From positions 1 through 48,109 of IMG/VR virus record IMGVR_UViG_3300050015_000458: a stretch of 48,109 nt of DNA; one strand, 5' to 3'. Source of the DNA: a virus. The position numbers and the translations under genes were made by a program. The notes under the pieces were generated by a model. It was not told where the DNA came from and did not search any database. It saw nothing but the letters and a program-made list of their open reading frames with translations. Shown here piece by piece: positions 7,190 through 14,723 of the stretch (position 1 is its first letter; each line of letters begins with the position of its first letter).

Positions 7190-8217
7190 GCGCCGATGAA
7201 TACGTCTACGAGGACGAGGGTACGATCCCACTCGCAGAGTGGGCGGCGCCGCAGCTGGTCGCCTGGGAGCTGAGCGAGCCCTGTGACCTGCTCACGGCCG
7301 CAATCGTGGAGGCCGGCAAGACGCTGCGCAACCCGCCGCCCAATAAGACCGCCAACATCACCACGCGCGCCGGCGGAGCGTATTCGTTTAACTACAGCGA
7401 TTTGAGCGCCGTGCTCGATTGCCTTCGCGAGCCGCTTGCGGGCGCCGGCCTGGCACTCGTGCAGATTCCCTCGGTGCGGCCTGGCCTCGACGCCGGCGTG
7501 GTAGGCATCACCTCCTTACTCATACACTCCAGCGGTCAGCGGCTGCTGATGCGCCTCGAGCTGCCCTGCAGCCTGGCGGGCGAGCCGCGCGAGTTGTTTC
7601 AGCGCGTCGGCGGTCATATCACCTGGCTGCGTAGAGTGAGCGCGGGCTGCCTCTTTCCGGTCGCGGCGGAAACGGAATCCGACATCGGGCGCAACGAGCC
7701 TCCGCCGACGGCCGGCCCGCGCGCATCCGCACAGGACAGAAAGCAGCCGCCGCCTGCCAGCAGGCCTCTCCCTGGCCAGCCGCGCGCACAGAACGGCAAA
7801 GCCGCCGCGGTCCCTTCTCGAGCGCCCGCAGACGCGATTCCTCCGCGCGCCAGCGCCGCCCCAGGGACCGCGGCCGCGGCGCCGTCCGGCAAACCAGAGG
7901 GTACGCCGCCGCCCGTCGCTCATCCCGCCGACTGGCGGTCCGGATTCGAGACCAGGTGCGACGAAGCCCGACTGGTCGTCGGCCAGGAGAGCTACAGCCG
8001 GATCCTGGCCAACAACGGGTATACGAAACTGAGCGAGGTCTCAAGCCGCGAGCATGCGCAGACGATCGTAAACGATCTGCGCGAGGCGGCCAGTGCGATC
8101 CGCCGGCAGAAATCAGAGGAAACCGGCGTCGCGGCGCCAGGCGGCAAGTTTGTGAACGGCCACGGCGTCGAGGTCGACGACGGCGATGTGCCGTTCGGCA
8201 CGGGGGCGAAATCATGA
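7186..8217 (+). CDS. erf: ERF-family single-strand annealing protein
   Basis: 343 aa from ATG 7186 (ATGA overlap); a longer frame to 6898 is only an unstopped extension. Residues 35-165 match the ERF core: helix LLTAAIVEAGKTLRNPPPNK, then YSFNYSDLSAVLDCLREPLAGAGLALVQIP (the FxYxDL...VL...L...GL.....P pattern), LIHSSGQRLL, and the Tyr-less but aligned ELFQRVGGHITWLRRVSAGCL ending in acidic residues. Residues 165-255 are a long Pro/Ala/Arg linker; the C-terminal 85 residues form a separate small domain. ERF proteins anneal complementary single strands and circularise or recombine phage DNA. RusA and an HNH enzyme nearby fit this job. Confidence 0.85.
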   Translation: MSADEYVYEDEGTIPLAEWAAPQLVAWELSEPCDLLTAAIVEAGKTLRNPPPNKTANITTRAGGAYSFNYSDLSAVLDCLREPLAGAGLALVQIPSVRPGLDAGVVGITSLLIHSSGQRLLMRLELPCSLAGEPRELFQRVGGHITWLRRVSAGCLFPVAAETESDIGRNEPPPTAGPRASAQDRKQPPPASRPLPGQPRAQNGKAAAVPSRAPADAIPPRASAAPGTAAAAPSGKPEGTPPPVAHPADWRSGFETRCDEARLVVGQESYSRILANNGYTKLSEVSSREHAQTIVNDLREAASAIRRQKSEETGVAAPGGKFVNGHGVEVDDGDVPFGTGAKS

Positions 8218-8423
8218 GCGTCTATCCGGACGATGCATTCCATGGCCAGGCGCCGACCAGCGTCGAAGAGGAAGAGTTGTGCCTCGGGCCCCAGCCGGCC
8301 GCGTTGCTGCTCGATGCGGACCCGGATCCGGAGGATGGCGAGTTCCACTGCGAACGGGATGGAGAATTCTTTCTCGACGACAGCGATTCCGACGAGGACC
8401 TCTGGAGGGACATCTATGGCTGA
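8214..8423 (+). CDS. Small acidic protein
   Basis: 69 aa from ATG 8214 (ATGA overlap). Very acidic: PDPEDGEF, DDSDSDEDLWRDIYG. No family recognised. Acidic mini-proteins of this type often mimic DNA or inhibit host nucleases; nothing here proves that. Confidence 0.65.
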   Translation: MSVYPDDAFHGQAPTSVEEEELCLGPQPAALLLDADPDPEDGEFHCERDGEFFLDDSDSDEDLWRDIYG

Positions 8424-8655
8424 TACTGCGCTGGTCTGCTTCATTGCCGGCCTGGCTTGTCTGGCGCTGTGGGGCTTCAGCGGCCGCGATCCGCTGTGGT
8501 GGCTCATTCATGCTCTGATCTTCGTGCGCGCCGCCATCGCGCTCGCCTGGAGAGTACGCGGCGAGGCCTGGGCGCACTATCGCGGCGAACTGCCTGGAGA
8601 GGTCCGGAAGATGCGGGTAGATCTCATGGCGGACGATTTGCGGGAAGGGCTTTAG
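8416..8655 (+). CDS. Small membrane protein
   Basis: 79 aa from ATG 8416, overlapping the previous gene by 8 bases, with GGAGGGA upstream. Two hydrophobic segments (ALVCFIAGLACLALWGF and LWWLIHALIFVRAAIALAW) followed by a charged helix. No family recognised. Confidence 0.6.
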   Translation: MADTALVCFIAGLACLALWGFSGRDPLWWLIHALIFVRAAIALAWRVRGEAWAHYRGELPGEVRKMRVDLMADDLREGL

Positions 8656-8657
8656 CG

Positions 8658-8981
8658 ATGGCAGATAACGGCAAAAGAGGGAAGAGAATGGCAAAAACAC
8701 CAGCATCTAACGAGCGACCAGTGCTCGTAACGACAGTTCACCGCGGCGTTTTTTTCGGCTACGCCACCAAGACAGACGGCCCGACGATTCAGCTGCGCGC
8801 AGCTCGCCTGTGCGTGTATTGGACCGCAGACCTGCGAGGGTTCATGGGCCTCGCGTCCGCTGGCCCAAACAGTGGCTGCAAGATCGGCCCGGCAGCCGAC
8901 ATCGAATTGCGCGACATCACCTCAGTCAGCGAGGTATCTCCGGAGGCGGTTGCCAAATGGGAGCTTGCGCCGTGGTGTTGA
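8658..8981 (+). CDS. DUF6948-like phage protein
   Basis: 107 aa from ATG 8658; a second Met at 8691 (AGAGGGAAGAGA upstream) is an alternative start giving 96 aa. RPVLVTTVHRGVFFGYATK ... LRAARLCVYWTADLRGF ... GPNSGCKIGPAADIELRDITSVSEV ... EAVAKWELAPW is the whole DUF6948 pattern, a compact beta-rich protein widespread in phages of Gram-negative bacteria. Function unknown. It precedes an HNH gene with a 25-base overlap. Confidence 0.75.
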   Translation: MADNGKRGKRMAKTPASNERPVLVTTVHRGVFFGYATKTDGPTIQLRAARLCVYWTADLRGFMGLASAGPNSGCKIGPAADIELRDITSVSEVSPEAVAKWELAPWC

Positions 8982-9427
8982 AGTTCGGAGATAGTCGGCT
9001 GCCGGAACGATTCTGGCAGAAAGTGAAGCAACTGCCAGCCACATCCCTGCCGGAAGGCTGCTGGGAATGGACTGCGGCCACCAACAGCGACGGCTACAGC
9101 AGTTATTGGCATGAAGGGACGATGCGGTCCGGTTACAAGGTGTGCTTCGAGTCCCTGGTTGGCAGCGTCCCGAAAGGGCTCACGCTCGACCATTTGTGCC
9201 GTAACCGAAGATGTGTGCATCCTGCTCACCTTGAACCCGTCACAAATGTGAAGCGCGGAGACCTACCGGCACTGGTGGGACTGCGGCAGAGATCCAAAAC
9301 TACCTGTCCCCACGGTCATCCGTACTCCGGGGCCAATCTCTATGTGGAGATCGATGGATCGCGCGGCTGTAAGGCCTGCCGAAGCGCCCAATATCAAGCC
9401 TTTATAGCTAGAAGGAGGGCCTCGTGA
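8957..9427 (+). CDS. HNH homing-type endonuclease
   Basis: 156 aa from ATG 8957 (GGAGG ten bases upstream); GTG at 8972 or 8975 are alternatives. Core: CWEW (35-38), then LDHLCRNRRCVHPAHLEP with D78-H79, N83 and H88/H91 and the zinc pair C81/C86; a second metal-binding set is CPHGHPY (C117) with GCKAC (C138, C141). This is the HNH_3-type phage endonuclease that nicks or cuts DNA, often selfish. It lies directly before the hexamer-repeat gene. Confidence 0.85.
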   Translation: MGACAVVLKFGDSRLPERFWQKVKQLPATSLPEGCWEWTAATNSDGYSSYWHEGTMRSGYKVCFESLVGSVPKGLTLDHLCRNRRCVHPAHLEPVTNVKRGDLPALVGLRQRSKTTCPHGHPYSGANLYVEIDGSRGCKACRSAQYQAFIARRRAS

Positions 9428-10149
9428 CCAAAGATAGCTCCTTGGTGTTAACGCTATTCGGCACGCTGCCGCAGTGGACATCCGAAGCCTCCGGGTACGG
9501 GTCCGGGTCCGGGTACGGGTCCGGGTACGGGTCCGGGTCCGGGTCCGGGTACGGGTACGGGTCCGGGTCCGGGTACGGGTACGGGTCCGGGTCCGGGTAC
9601 GGGTCCGGGGACGGGTACGGGTCCGGGTCCGGGTACGGGTCCGGGTACGGGGACGGGTACGGGTCCGGGTCCGGGTACGGGTCCGGGTCCGGGTCCGGGT
9701 ACGGGTCCGGGTACGGGTCCGGGTACGGGTCCGGGTCCGGGTACGGGGACGGGTACGGGTCCGGGTCCGGGTACGGGGACGGGTACGGGTATTGGCGCAC
9801 CGTCTTCGCGGATGCCGTGCGCTCCTGGACAGCTAAGCAGCGCAAAAGGCTGGGCGAATTGGGCGGTGCATTCATCGCCTTCTGGAAGTCGGACAAAGAG
9901 GGCTTCCCGGCCAACGGGGGCAACCTCCCGAAGCCTGTGGTAGTTGGGACGATCCACGAGACGAGCGGTCCGCTGCGCCTCTGCAAACAAGGGACGCTGC
10001 ACGCCACGCTCGACCCGGGCAAGTGGAAGGGCGAGCGGCTCTGGGTGGTCGCTCTAATCGGCGACATAGGGGTAGGTAACGACAAGGTCGGTGCTCTTCA
10101 ACGCGAAGTGCTGGGAGAGGTAATTCAATCAACGAGAGGTTCTGATTGA
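9424..10149 (+). CDS. Gly-(Tyr/Ser/Asp) repeat protein with C-terminal DUF7666-like domain
   Basis: 241 aa from GTG 9424, overlapping the HNH stop (GTGA) and preceded by AGAAGGAGG. Residues 1-23 form a short leader. Residues 24-123 are fifty Gly-X dipeptides where X is Ser (25), Tyr (21) or Asp (4). Residues 124-241 hold a helix ([30 protein letters not shown]) and a small beta domain ([48 protein letters not shown]). That C-terminal pattern resembles the domain I know as DUF7666, found with such repeats in other phage and bacterial proteins; this is from memory. The low-complexity part, with aromatic residues spaced by Gly/Ser, resembles sequences that condense or form fibres, which is inference only. 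Confidence 0.8.
   Translation: MTKDSSLVLTLFGTLPQWTSEASGYGSGSGYGSGYGSGSGSGYGYGSGSGYGYGSGSGYGSGDGYGSGSGYGSGYGDGYGSGSGYGSGSGSGYGSGYGSGYGSGSGYGDGYGSGSGYGDGYGYWRTVFADAVRSWTAKQRKRLGELGGAFIAFWKSDKEGFPANGGNLPKPVVVGTIHETSGPLRLCKQGTLHATLDPGKWKGERLWVVALIGDIGVGNDKVGALQREVLGEVIQSTRGSD
9493..9786. repeat. 49 tandem hexamers GGGTAC / GGGTCC / GGGGAC
   Basis: Forty-nine uninterrupted 6-base units: GGGTCC 25, GGGTAC 20, GGGGAC 4; a 50th unit (GGGTAT) ends it. Only one or two bases vary per unit and the third codon positions never vary. All frames on both strands are free of stops, which explains the long shadow frames seen here. Confidence 0.97.
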
Positions 10150-10151
10150 CC

Positions 10152-10838
10152 ATGGAGACCATTCTTTTTAGGGGCTTGCTGCTTCGCCACTTTGACCAGC
10201 GCCGCGCGGGCGAAGTCGGCGTGTTTTCGAGGATCCATTTAACCGCCGACGCATCGCAGCCGGTGTTCGACGCAATGGGCTGGGACTATGTGCCGGAATG
10301 CGTCAACTCGTGCGACCTGGTGGGCGCGCTCGTGGCCAGGAAACTGACGATCGTCCCAATCGATCCGGCGCTCCGGAAGCAGGGATTCTCACTCACATGC
10401 ATCGACGCCGACGACTTCCAGCTCGTCCGTGTGAAGGCCAAGGATGGTGAAAGCTCCTCCTTGGAATTGCGCTTCAACGTGCGCTCGCACGCCGCCGAGG
10501 CCGCGGCGCTGCTCGATAACTGGATGCGCACGATCGGCGAGGGCCGTGCGACGCTCCAGATCGACTATGAGTCTGCGACGCGCCCCGAAAAGCAGGAGAC
10601 TGCGCAGGATGACGCGCCGCTATTCGCCCAGGCGTCGAGCGAGCCGGCCGAGCTTGTATCAAAGGACGAGGAAGGCGACGTCGTCCGGCGCTTCGAAAGC
10701 AAAGAGGCGATGAAACTCGCGGGCGTGACGCCGGACCAGCCCGCGCTGCCCACCGCGCGCCAGGCAGCCGGCCGGACGCCGCATCTGGGAGCGCGCAAGG
10801 CGGGAAGGCCGGCCAAGGGGGATCGAGAAGTCCAATGA
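10152..10838 (+). CDS. Hypothetical protein with disordered C-terminus
   Basis: 228 aa from ATG 10152; TTG 10146 (TTGA overlap) is an alternative. Residues 1-135 look like a folded domain (METILFRGLLLRHFDQRR, LRFNVRSHAAEAAALLDNWM). The rest is acidic then basic and Pro/Ala-rich (AGRTPHLGARKAGRPAKGDREV), with an AT-hook-like GRPAKG near the end. Single-strand binding would fit the context of recombination genes but no motif proves it. Confidence 0.6.
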   Translation: METILFRGLLLRHFDQRRAGEVGVFSRIHLTADASQPVFDAMGWDYVPECVNSCDLVGALVARKLTIVPIDPALRKQGFSLTCIDADDFQLVRVKAKDGESSSLELRFNVRSHAAEAAALLDNWMRTIGEGRATLQIDYESATRPEKQETAQDDAPLFAQASSEPAELVSKDEEGDVVRRFESKEAMKLAGVTPDQPALPTARQAAGRTPHLGARKAGRPAKGDREVQ

Positions 10839-11074
10839 AGATCACGATCGAAAGCACCACGGAGGTCGTCTTGCTGAGCGCGACAGCGCTGGCTGTGCCG
10901 ATCGTCTGCCGTGTTTGGGAAGGGCTGTCGGAGGGCGGGGTTAAAGTCCAGTGCCTGATTCCACGCATTGCGGTTTCCCCGGGCGAGGATACGTCTGTAT
11001 TTGACGCCGAGTTGATCAAGCAGCGGGCGCCATCTGCTGAAGTGCGGGCCTTTCCGCTTCGCATGATTCTTTAG
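10835..11074 (+). CDS. Small phage protein of a common unnamed type
   Basis: 79 aa from ATG 10835 (ATGA overlap). The pattern MKITIESTTEVV ... VCRVWEGLSEGGVKVQCLIPRIAV is a frequent phage hypothetical family (beta-rich, often next to recombination or RusA genes). Function unknown. Confidence 0.65.
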   Translation: MKITIESTTEVVLLSATALAVPIVCRVWEGLSEGGVKVQCLIPRIAVSPGEDTSVFDAELIKQRAPSAEVRAFPLRMIL

Positions 11075-11088
11075 GAGCCGTGCAGAGT

Positions 11089-11517
11089 ATGCCGACGATC
11101 CTATGGGCGGGCAAAACCGCGCGCGGCGGCTTCCTATTCGTCCTCCCCGGCCGGACGCCGACCAAAGGCAATTCCCGGGTGAGCCGCCGCGAAATGAAAC
11201 CATCCAAGGCCTATCTGACTTGGATGGTTGAGACCGCTTATAGTGCGATCGCACTCGCAAACATGGTGAGGCGCGCTGGCGTGCGCTTGCCGATTGGCTC
11301 GCGCACGCTGGTGTCCCTGAATATCTACCTGCCGAATCTGGTGCGCGGCGACGCTGACAATTACCACAAGGCGGTCGGCGACTGGTTGCAGACAAACGCT
11401 TTCATCGCGAATGACCGGCTGATCCACTGGGGCCCGACGAAGTTGTACCTCGATCGGGCCGACCCGCGGCTGGAGCTGGTCGCAGAGCCCTACATTGCGG
11501 GGGAGGGCGAGCTGTGA
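11089..11517 (+). CDS. rusA: RusA-like Holliday junction resolvase
   Basis: 142 aa from ATG 11089 (TAGGAG eleven bases upstream; GTG 11080 is too close to it). Family landmarks: an N-terminal strand with P-G-x-P-x-x-K-G/N (LPGRTPTKGNSR), a strand (LVSLNIYLPN), and the metal-binding block GDADNYHKAVGDWL with D88, D90, N91, K94 and D98, followed by IANDRLIHW with D109. RusA dimers cut four-way junctions made by phage recombination, matching the ERF gene 3 kb upstream. Confidence 0.8.
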   Translation: MPTILWAGKTARGGFLFVLPGRTPTKGNSRVSRREMKPSKAYLTWMVETAYSAIALANMVRRAGVRLPIGSRTLVSLNIYLPNLVRGDADNYHKAVGDWLQTNAFIANDRLIHWGPTKLYLDRADPRLELVAEPYIAGEGEL

Positions 11518-11687
11518 AGGACGCCGGTACCGGTCCGGACAAAGCGGAGGCGCCTCGCACATGGCGCTGCGCGCATTGCGGCAAAGTGAACCCAGTTCGC
11601 ATGGTCTGGTGCAAGGGCTGCAGCAGCCAGCGCGAGGATGCGCCAGCGCCGGCGCCGGCAAACCCACAAACGGAAGGAAGACTCTGA
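11514..11687 (+). CDS. Zinc-ribbon mini-protein
   Basis: 57 aa from GTG 11514 (GTGA overlap with rusA) and joined to the next gene by TGATG. Contains CAHC (C19, C22) and CKGC (C33, C36), i.e. C-x2-C-x10-C-x2-C, a small zinc ribbon, followed by a Pro/Ala tail. Coupling on both sides and the intact knuckles make it a real gene. Partner unknown; it may help the RusA or DUF5131 protein. Confidence 0.75.
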   Translation: MKDAGTGPDKAEAPRTWRCAHCGKVNPVRMVWCKGCSSQREDAPAPAPANPQTEGRL

Positions 11688-12733
11688 TGGGCAGCGCACC
11701 AAGCATCGAATGGACGGACGCCAGTTGGAATCCTACAAGGGGGTGTTCGCGCGTCAGCGAGGGCTGCAAAAACTGCTATGCGGAGAAGTTCGCCGCACGA
11801 TTTGCAAGGCCAAAAGCTCCGGGCGCAGCGCCCAAATCTCCAGCCGGAATATATGCCGGATTTGTGCAGTTGACCTCGGCCGGCCCGCGCTGGACGGGCA
11901 AAGTTGAATTGGTGGAGTCAAAGCTCGAGGTGCCGCTGCACTGGCGAAAACCGCGCAGGATCTTCGTTGATTCGATGAGTGATCTGCTCCACGAGAAACT
12001 CTCGCGCCGGGATATCGTCGAGGTTTTTGCTTACATGTCCATCGCTGGATGGCACCAATTTCAAATTCTGACGAAACGTGCAGAGCGGCTGGCAATGCTG
12101 GATGAATCGTTTGGGCGCGCGGTGGCTGCCCGATGCGACGAACTGCGCGCGAAACACGGATGGGGAAACTGCGGCACAGACTGGCCGCTCCCCAACGTGT
12201 GGCTCGGCGTATCTTGCGAGAACCAGGAGACTGCCGATGCGCGGATTCCGCTCCTGCTCCAGACGCCGGCGGCGGTGAGGTTCGCGAGCGTGGAGCCGAT
12301 GTTGGCACCCATCGATCTCGACGGCAATGGGATAGACGATCTCCACGCTCTCGGTTGCGGAGATTCAGAATGCCCGACGCGCGATGTGCTGCCTGGTTGC
12401 CGCGGCCTCGATTGGGTCGTCCTTGGCTTCGAGTCCGGTCCTAACGCCAGGCCCGGACATCCCAATTGGGCTCGCAGGGTACGCGACGACTGCCAGGCGT
12501 CCGGCGTGCCATTCCTATTCAAGCAGTGGGGCGCTTGGGCTCAAGTTGGCCCGGAGTATACAGGCCGCACGCTCATCATGTCCTCGGCTGGCGAGATCTT
12601 CCCTGGGCCTGATCCAAATCCCAATCTGAACCGTACGCACATGATGATCCGCATGGGGCGTGTGGGCAAGAAAGCCGCCGGCCGCTTGCTCGATGGGCGT
12701 GAGTGGAACGAATACCCAGAGGTTTCCAGATGA
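11687..12733 (+). CDS. DUF5131 (phage Gp37/Gp68) radical-SAM-like protein
   Basis: 348 aa from ATG 11687. N-terminus SIEWTDASWNPTRGCSRVSEGCKNCYAEKFA is the family signature; Cys20, Cys27 and Cys30 are the expected iron-sulfur ligands. Later landmarks: RRIFVDSMSDLLHE, FQILTKRAERL, LPNVWLGVSCENQETADARIPLLLQ, RFASVEPML, LDWVVLGFESGPNARP, PFLFKQWGAW. The family is related to spore photoproduct lyase-like radical SAM proteins; its substrate is unknown. Common in phages and near DNA-modification genes. Confidence 0.9.
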   Translation: MGSAPSIEWTDASWNPTRGCSRVSEGCKNCYAEKFAARFARPKAPGAAPKSPAGIYAGFVQLTSAGPRWTGKVELVESKLEVPLHWRKPRRIFVDSMSDLLHEKLSRRDIVEVFAYMSIAGWHQFQILTKRAERLAMLDESFGRAVAARCDELRAKHGWGNCGTDWPLPNVWLGVSCENQETADARIPLLLQTPAAVRFASVEPMLAPIDLDGNGIDDLHALGCGDSECPTRDVLPGCRGLDWVVLGFESGPNARPGHPNWARRVRDDCQASGVPFLFKQWGAWAQVGPEYTGRTLIMSSAGEIFPGPDPNPNLNRTHMMIRMGRVGKKAAGRLLDGREWNEYPEVSR

Positions 12734-13533
12734 CCCAGCAACAGCGAATCGCGGAGTTGGAGGCCCAACTCGCGGCGAGCCAGGCGCGGGAATGCACGAT
12801 GCGGGAGGCACTGGGTCGCAATCACGAATGGCACCTGACGCAGGACGACTGCGAACCGTATCAGGAATCAGAGTTGTGGCAGGTGAACACGGCCGCCCTC
12901 GCCACCTCAGGGACGTGCCCTCATCAGCAGGAAGCGTGTCGGATGCGGGAGGCGCTGGTAATGTGGCGAAGATTCGCGGCAGAGTGCGAACAGCGCAAAA
13001 TTACCATCCCGCTTTGGGCTTCGATGTTGAACGAAACGGCAGTTGAACTGACGGAAGCCGCCCTCGCCACCTCAGGGACGTGCCCTCATCAGCAGGAAGC
13101 GTGTCGGATGCGGGAGGCGCTGGAAACCATCAAGACACGGCTAACGCTCGGCAGGTCAATTGAGGCGGGGATCTGGCTTGAGAAATACAAACGCTGGTCA
13201 TGGGAGCCCGAAGCTGTGATTGGCGAGTCGTTGGAATCGGTTGACGCAGCCCTCGCCGCCTCGGGGCCGTGCCCGCACGCTGCCGAACTCGCGGCGGCGA
13301 AGACGGAGCGGGACGGGCTGGCGGCGGCGCTTGAACCATTCCGTAAGTACATCGAATTGCGCTATGCCATTTTCTCAAAACATGCACTGGATTCAGTTCC
13401 CACTTTGCAGGTAAGCCACACCGGAAGATTTGGGGTGAGTGCAGCGGAGATAACGCAGGCTGATTGGGATCGTATCCGCTACGCATTGGTGCCCGGTGTT
13501 GGGGTGGATGCGGAGAAAGGCGGCAACGGATGA
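12730..13533 (+). CDS. Modular Cys/His-containing coiled-coil protein with internal duplication
   Basis: 267 aa from ATG 12730 (ATGA overlap). Starts with a coiled coil (RIAELEAQLAASQ). The block AALATSGTCPHQQEACRMREAL occurs twice (from about residues 55 and 110), and a diverged third copy (AALAASGPCPHAAELAAA) from about residue 176. Each has C-P-H and the first two a further Cys. Between them lie unrelated 30-35-residue segments. The end (ITQADWDRIRYALV) is separate. No family recognised; related in its ERDGLA segment to the next gene. Confidence 0.65.
   Translation: MTQQQRIAELEAQLAASQARECTMREALGRNHEWHLTQDDCEPYQESELWQVNTAALATSGTCPHQQEACRMREALVMWRRFAAECEQRKITIPLWASMLNETAVELTEAALATSGTCPHQQEACRMREALETIKTRLTLGRSIEAGIWLEKYKRWSWEPEAVIGESLESVDAALAASGPCPHAAELAAAKTERDGLAAALEPFRKYIELRYAIFSKHALDSVPTLQVSHTGRFGVSAAEITQADWDRIRYALVPGVGVDAEKGGNG
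12892..13123. repeat. 67-bp direct repeat inside the modular gene
   Basis: 12892-12958 and 13057-13123 are identical over 67 bases, 165 bases (55 codons) apart, in frame. Complete identity shows a recent duplication or gene conversion. Confidence 0.95.
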
Positions 13534-14081
13534 CTAAAGATGAAGTTGCCTTTCTTGCGCAGATTAAGATCTTACTCGCTAAAGTTGATCGCCTGACCGC
13601 CGAACTCGCGGCGCGGACGGAGGAGCGCGACGGGTTAGCCGTGATCGTGGAACTCATCCGGCCGCACGCTAAGGAAATGTCTGTCCACGTTCCTGGACGC
13701 GGCACGATGCCATTCCGGGACGTTGTTGATGCCTGCGGAGCACATGCCATCCTCGCCGCCCGCGATACACGCGTGAAGGCCGAAGGCCGGGCCGAGGGGC
13801 TGCGGGAAATCCAGCGCCAATGCAAGCTCGGGCTTGACTCCTACATGGTCTATCAGATGATCGACCGGCTATTGGCGCAGGCGAAGGGAGAAGCAGATGC
13901 CCGACGTCTGGCGGCTGCATCGTCCATCGTCCGAGAGGAGGAAAACCATGTGGCCGCGCGCGCTAAAGACGCGCCAGCGGATGGGACCGCCGAGGCCAAC
14001 ACACGCAAGGGGTTACTCAGCAACCAGGGCCGGCTTTCGGGGGAAAGTCTGCCCTCTTCAACGCAGCAGGAGCCAGATTGA
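13530..14081 (+). CDS. Coiled-coil protein related to the upstream modular gene
   Basis: 183 aa from ATG 13530 (ATGA overlap). QIKILLAKVDRLTAELAARTEERDGLAVIVELIRPH aligns with the ...TERDGLAAALEPFRK segment of the previous protein, so the two are partial paralogues. The second half is basic and low in hydrophobic residues. Function unknown. Confidence 0.6.
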   Translation: MTKDEVAFLAQIKILLAKVDRLTAELAARTEERDGLAVIVELIRPHAKEMSVHVPGRGTMPFRDVVDACGAHAILAARDTRVKAEGRAEGLREIQRQCKLGLDSYMVYQMIDRLLAQAKGEADARRLAAASSIVREEENHVAARAKDAPADGTAEANTRKGLLSNQGRLSGESLPSSTQQEPD

Positions 14082-14082
14082 G

Positions 14083-14496
14083 ATGGGACTCTACGGGTTC
14101 AAAAAGCGGTTCGTGCCCTACATCGTGGAGGGCAGCAAGACCCACGCCATTCGAGCGGTGCGCTGTCCGCGCGACAAGCCCGGCAACACGATGCACCTCT
14201 ACACTGGGCTCCGGCAGAAGGGAGCGGTCCTGCTGGGGCGCTTCCCCTGCATAAAAGTCGAGCAGAATCCCATAACCGAGGACCATCGCGTCTTCGTCGA
14301 CGAGGTCGAGCTGGACCGCGATGAGAAGGACCTGCTCGCCTGGCGCGACGGCTTCCGGCTCGACGCGACGGTCTTTGCCCTCACCGATCCTCCACTGCCG
14401 AAACATACCGGCTGCTTCGAAATGCTGATGATGGCGTTCTGGAGCGGGCGCCTGCCGTTCGAAGGCCATATCTACCACTGGAAGTGGAGCAAATGA
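14083..14496 (+). CDS. ASCH-domain protein
   Basis: 137 aa from ATG 14083 (CAGGAG upstream). GFKKRFVPYIVEGSKTHAIRAVR, then PGNTMHLYTGLRQKGAVLLGRFPCIKVEQ, is the ASCH (PUA-like) fold pattern: a loop with K-T-x-x-I/R and a beta barrel ending at a (L/V)G...C..V strand. ASCH/PUA proteins bind RNA or modified nucleotides; phage ones are poorly known, some being cytidine-type amidohydrolases. C-terminal half (DEVELDRDEKDLLAWRDGF ... MLMMAFWSGRLPFEGHIYHW) is typical of phage versions. Confidence 0.75.
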   Translation: MGLYGFKKRFVPYIVEGSKTHAIRAVRCPRDKPGNTMHLYTGLRQKGAVLLGRFPCIKVEQNPITEDHRVFVDEVELDRDEKDLLAWRDGFRLDATVFALTDPPLPKHTGCFEMLMMAFWSGRLPFEGHIYHWKWSK

Positions 14497-14723
14497 GTGA
14501 GTTGGCACCCAAGGTCTGCCCGACGTGCGGCCGCCCAATCACCACCGGGCCGCGGCGGATCTGTTTCGCCTGTGGCGGGCCGATCGGGCAGCACCACCGA
14601 TACCACTTCGAAGGCGGACGCGTGATGCACAACGACTGCAACGCTCCCAAGGGCTACGTGCGCGAGGAGAGCGCGCCCCTACTGGACGCGCAGAGAAATG
14701 AAAATTCGCTGGAGGGCAGTTAG
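14493..14723 (+). CDS. Small zinc-binding protein
   Basis: 76 aa from ATG 14493 (ATGA overlap); GTG 14484 is in frame upstream. CPTCGR, CFACGG and a later H-x-D-C (MHNDC) supply two or more metal sites. Acts probably with neighbouring nucleic-acid proteins; no family named. Confidence 0.65.
   Translation: MSELAPKVCPTCGRPITTGPRRICFACGGPIGQHHRYHFEGGRVMHNDCNAPKGYVREESAPLLDAQRNENSLEGS

Noticed and set aside
9493-9786. CRISPR array
   Set aside because: Units are six bases with no spacers.
9454-10002. Minus-strand PVPGPGP-type frame and plus-strand RVRVRV frame over the hexamers
   Set aside because: The repeat unit has no stop in any frame. Only the GTG 9424 frame has a ribosome site and coupling to its neighbour.
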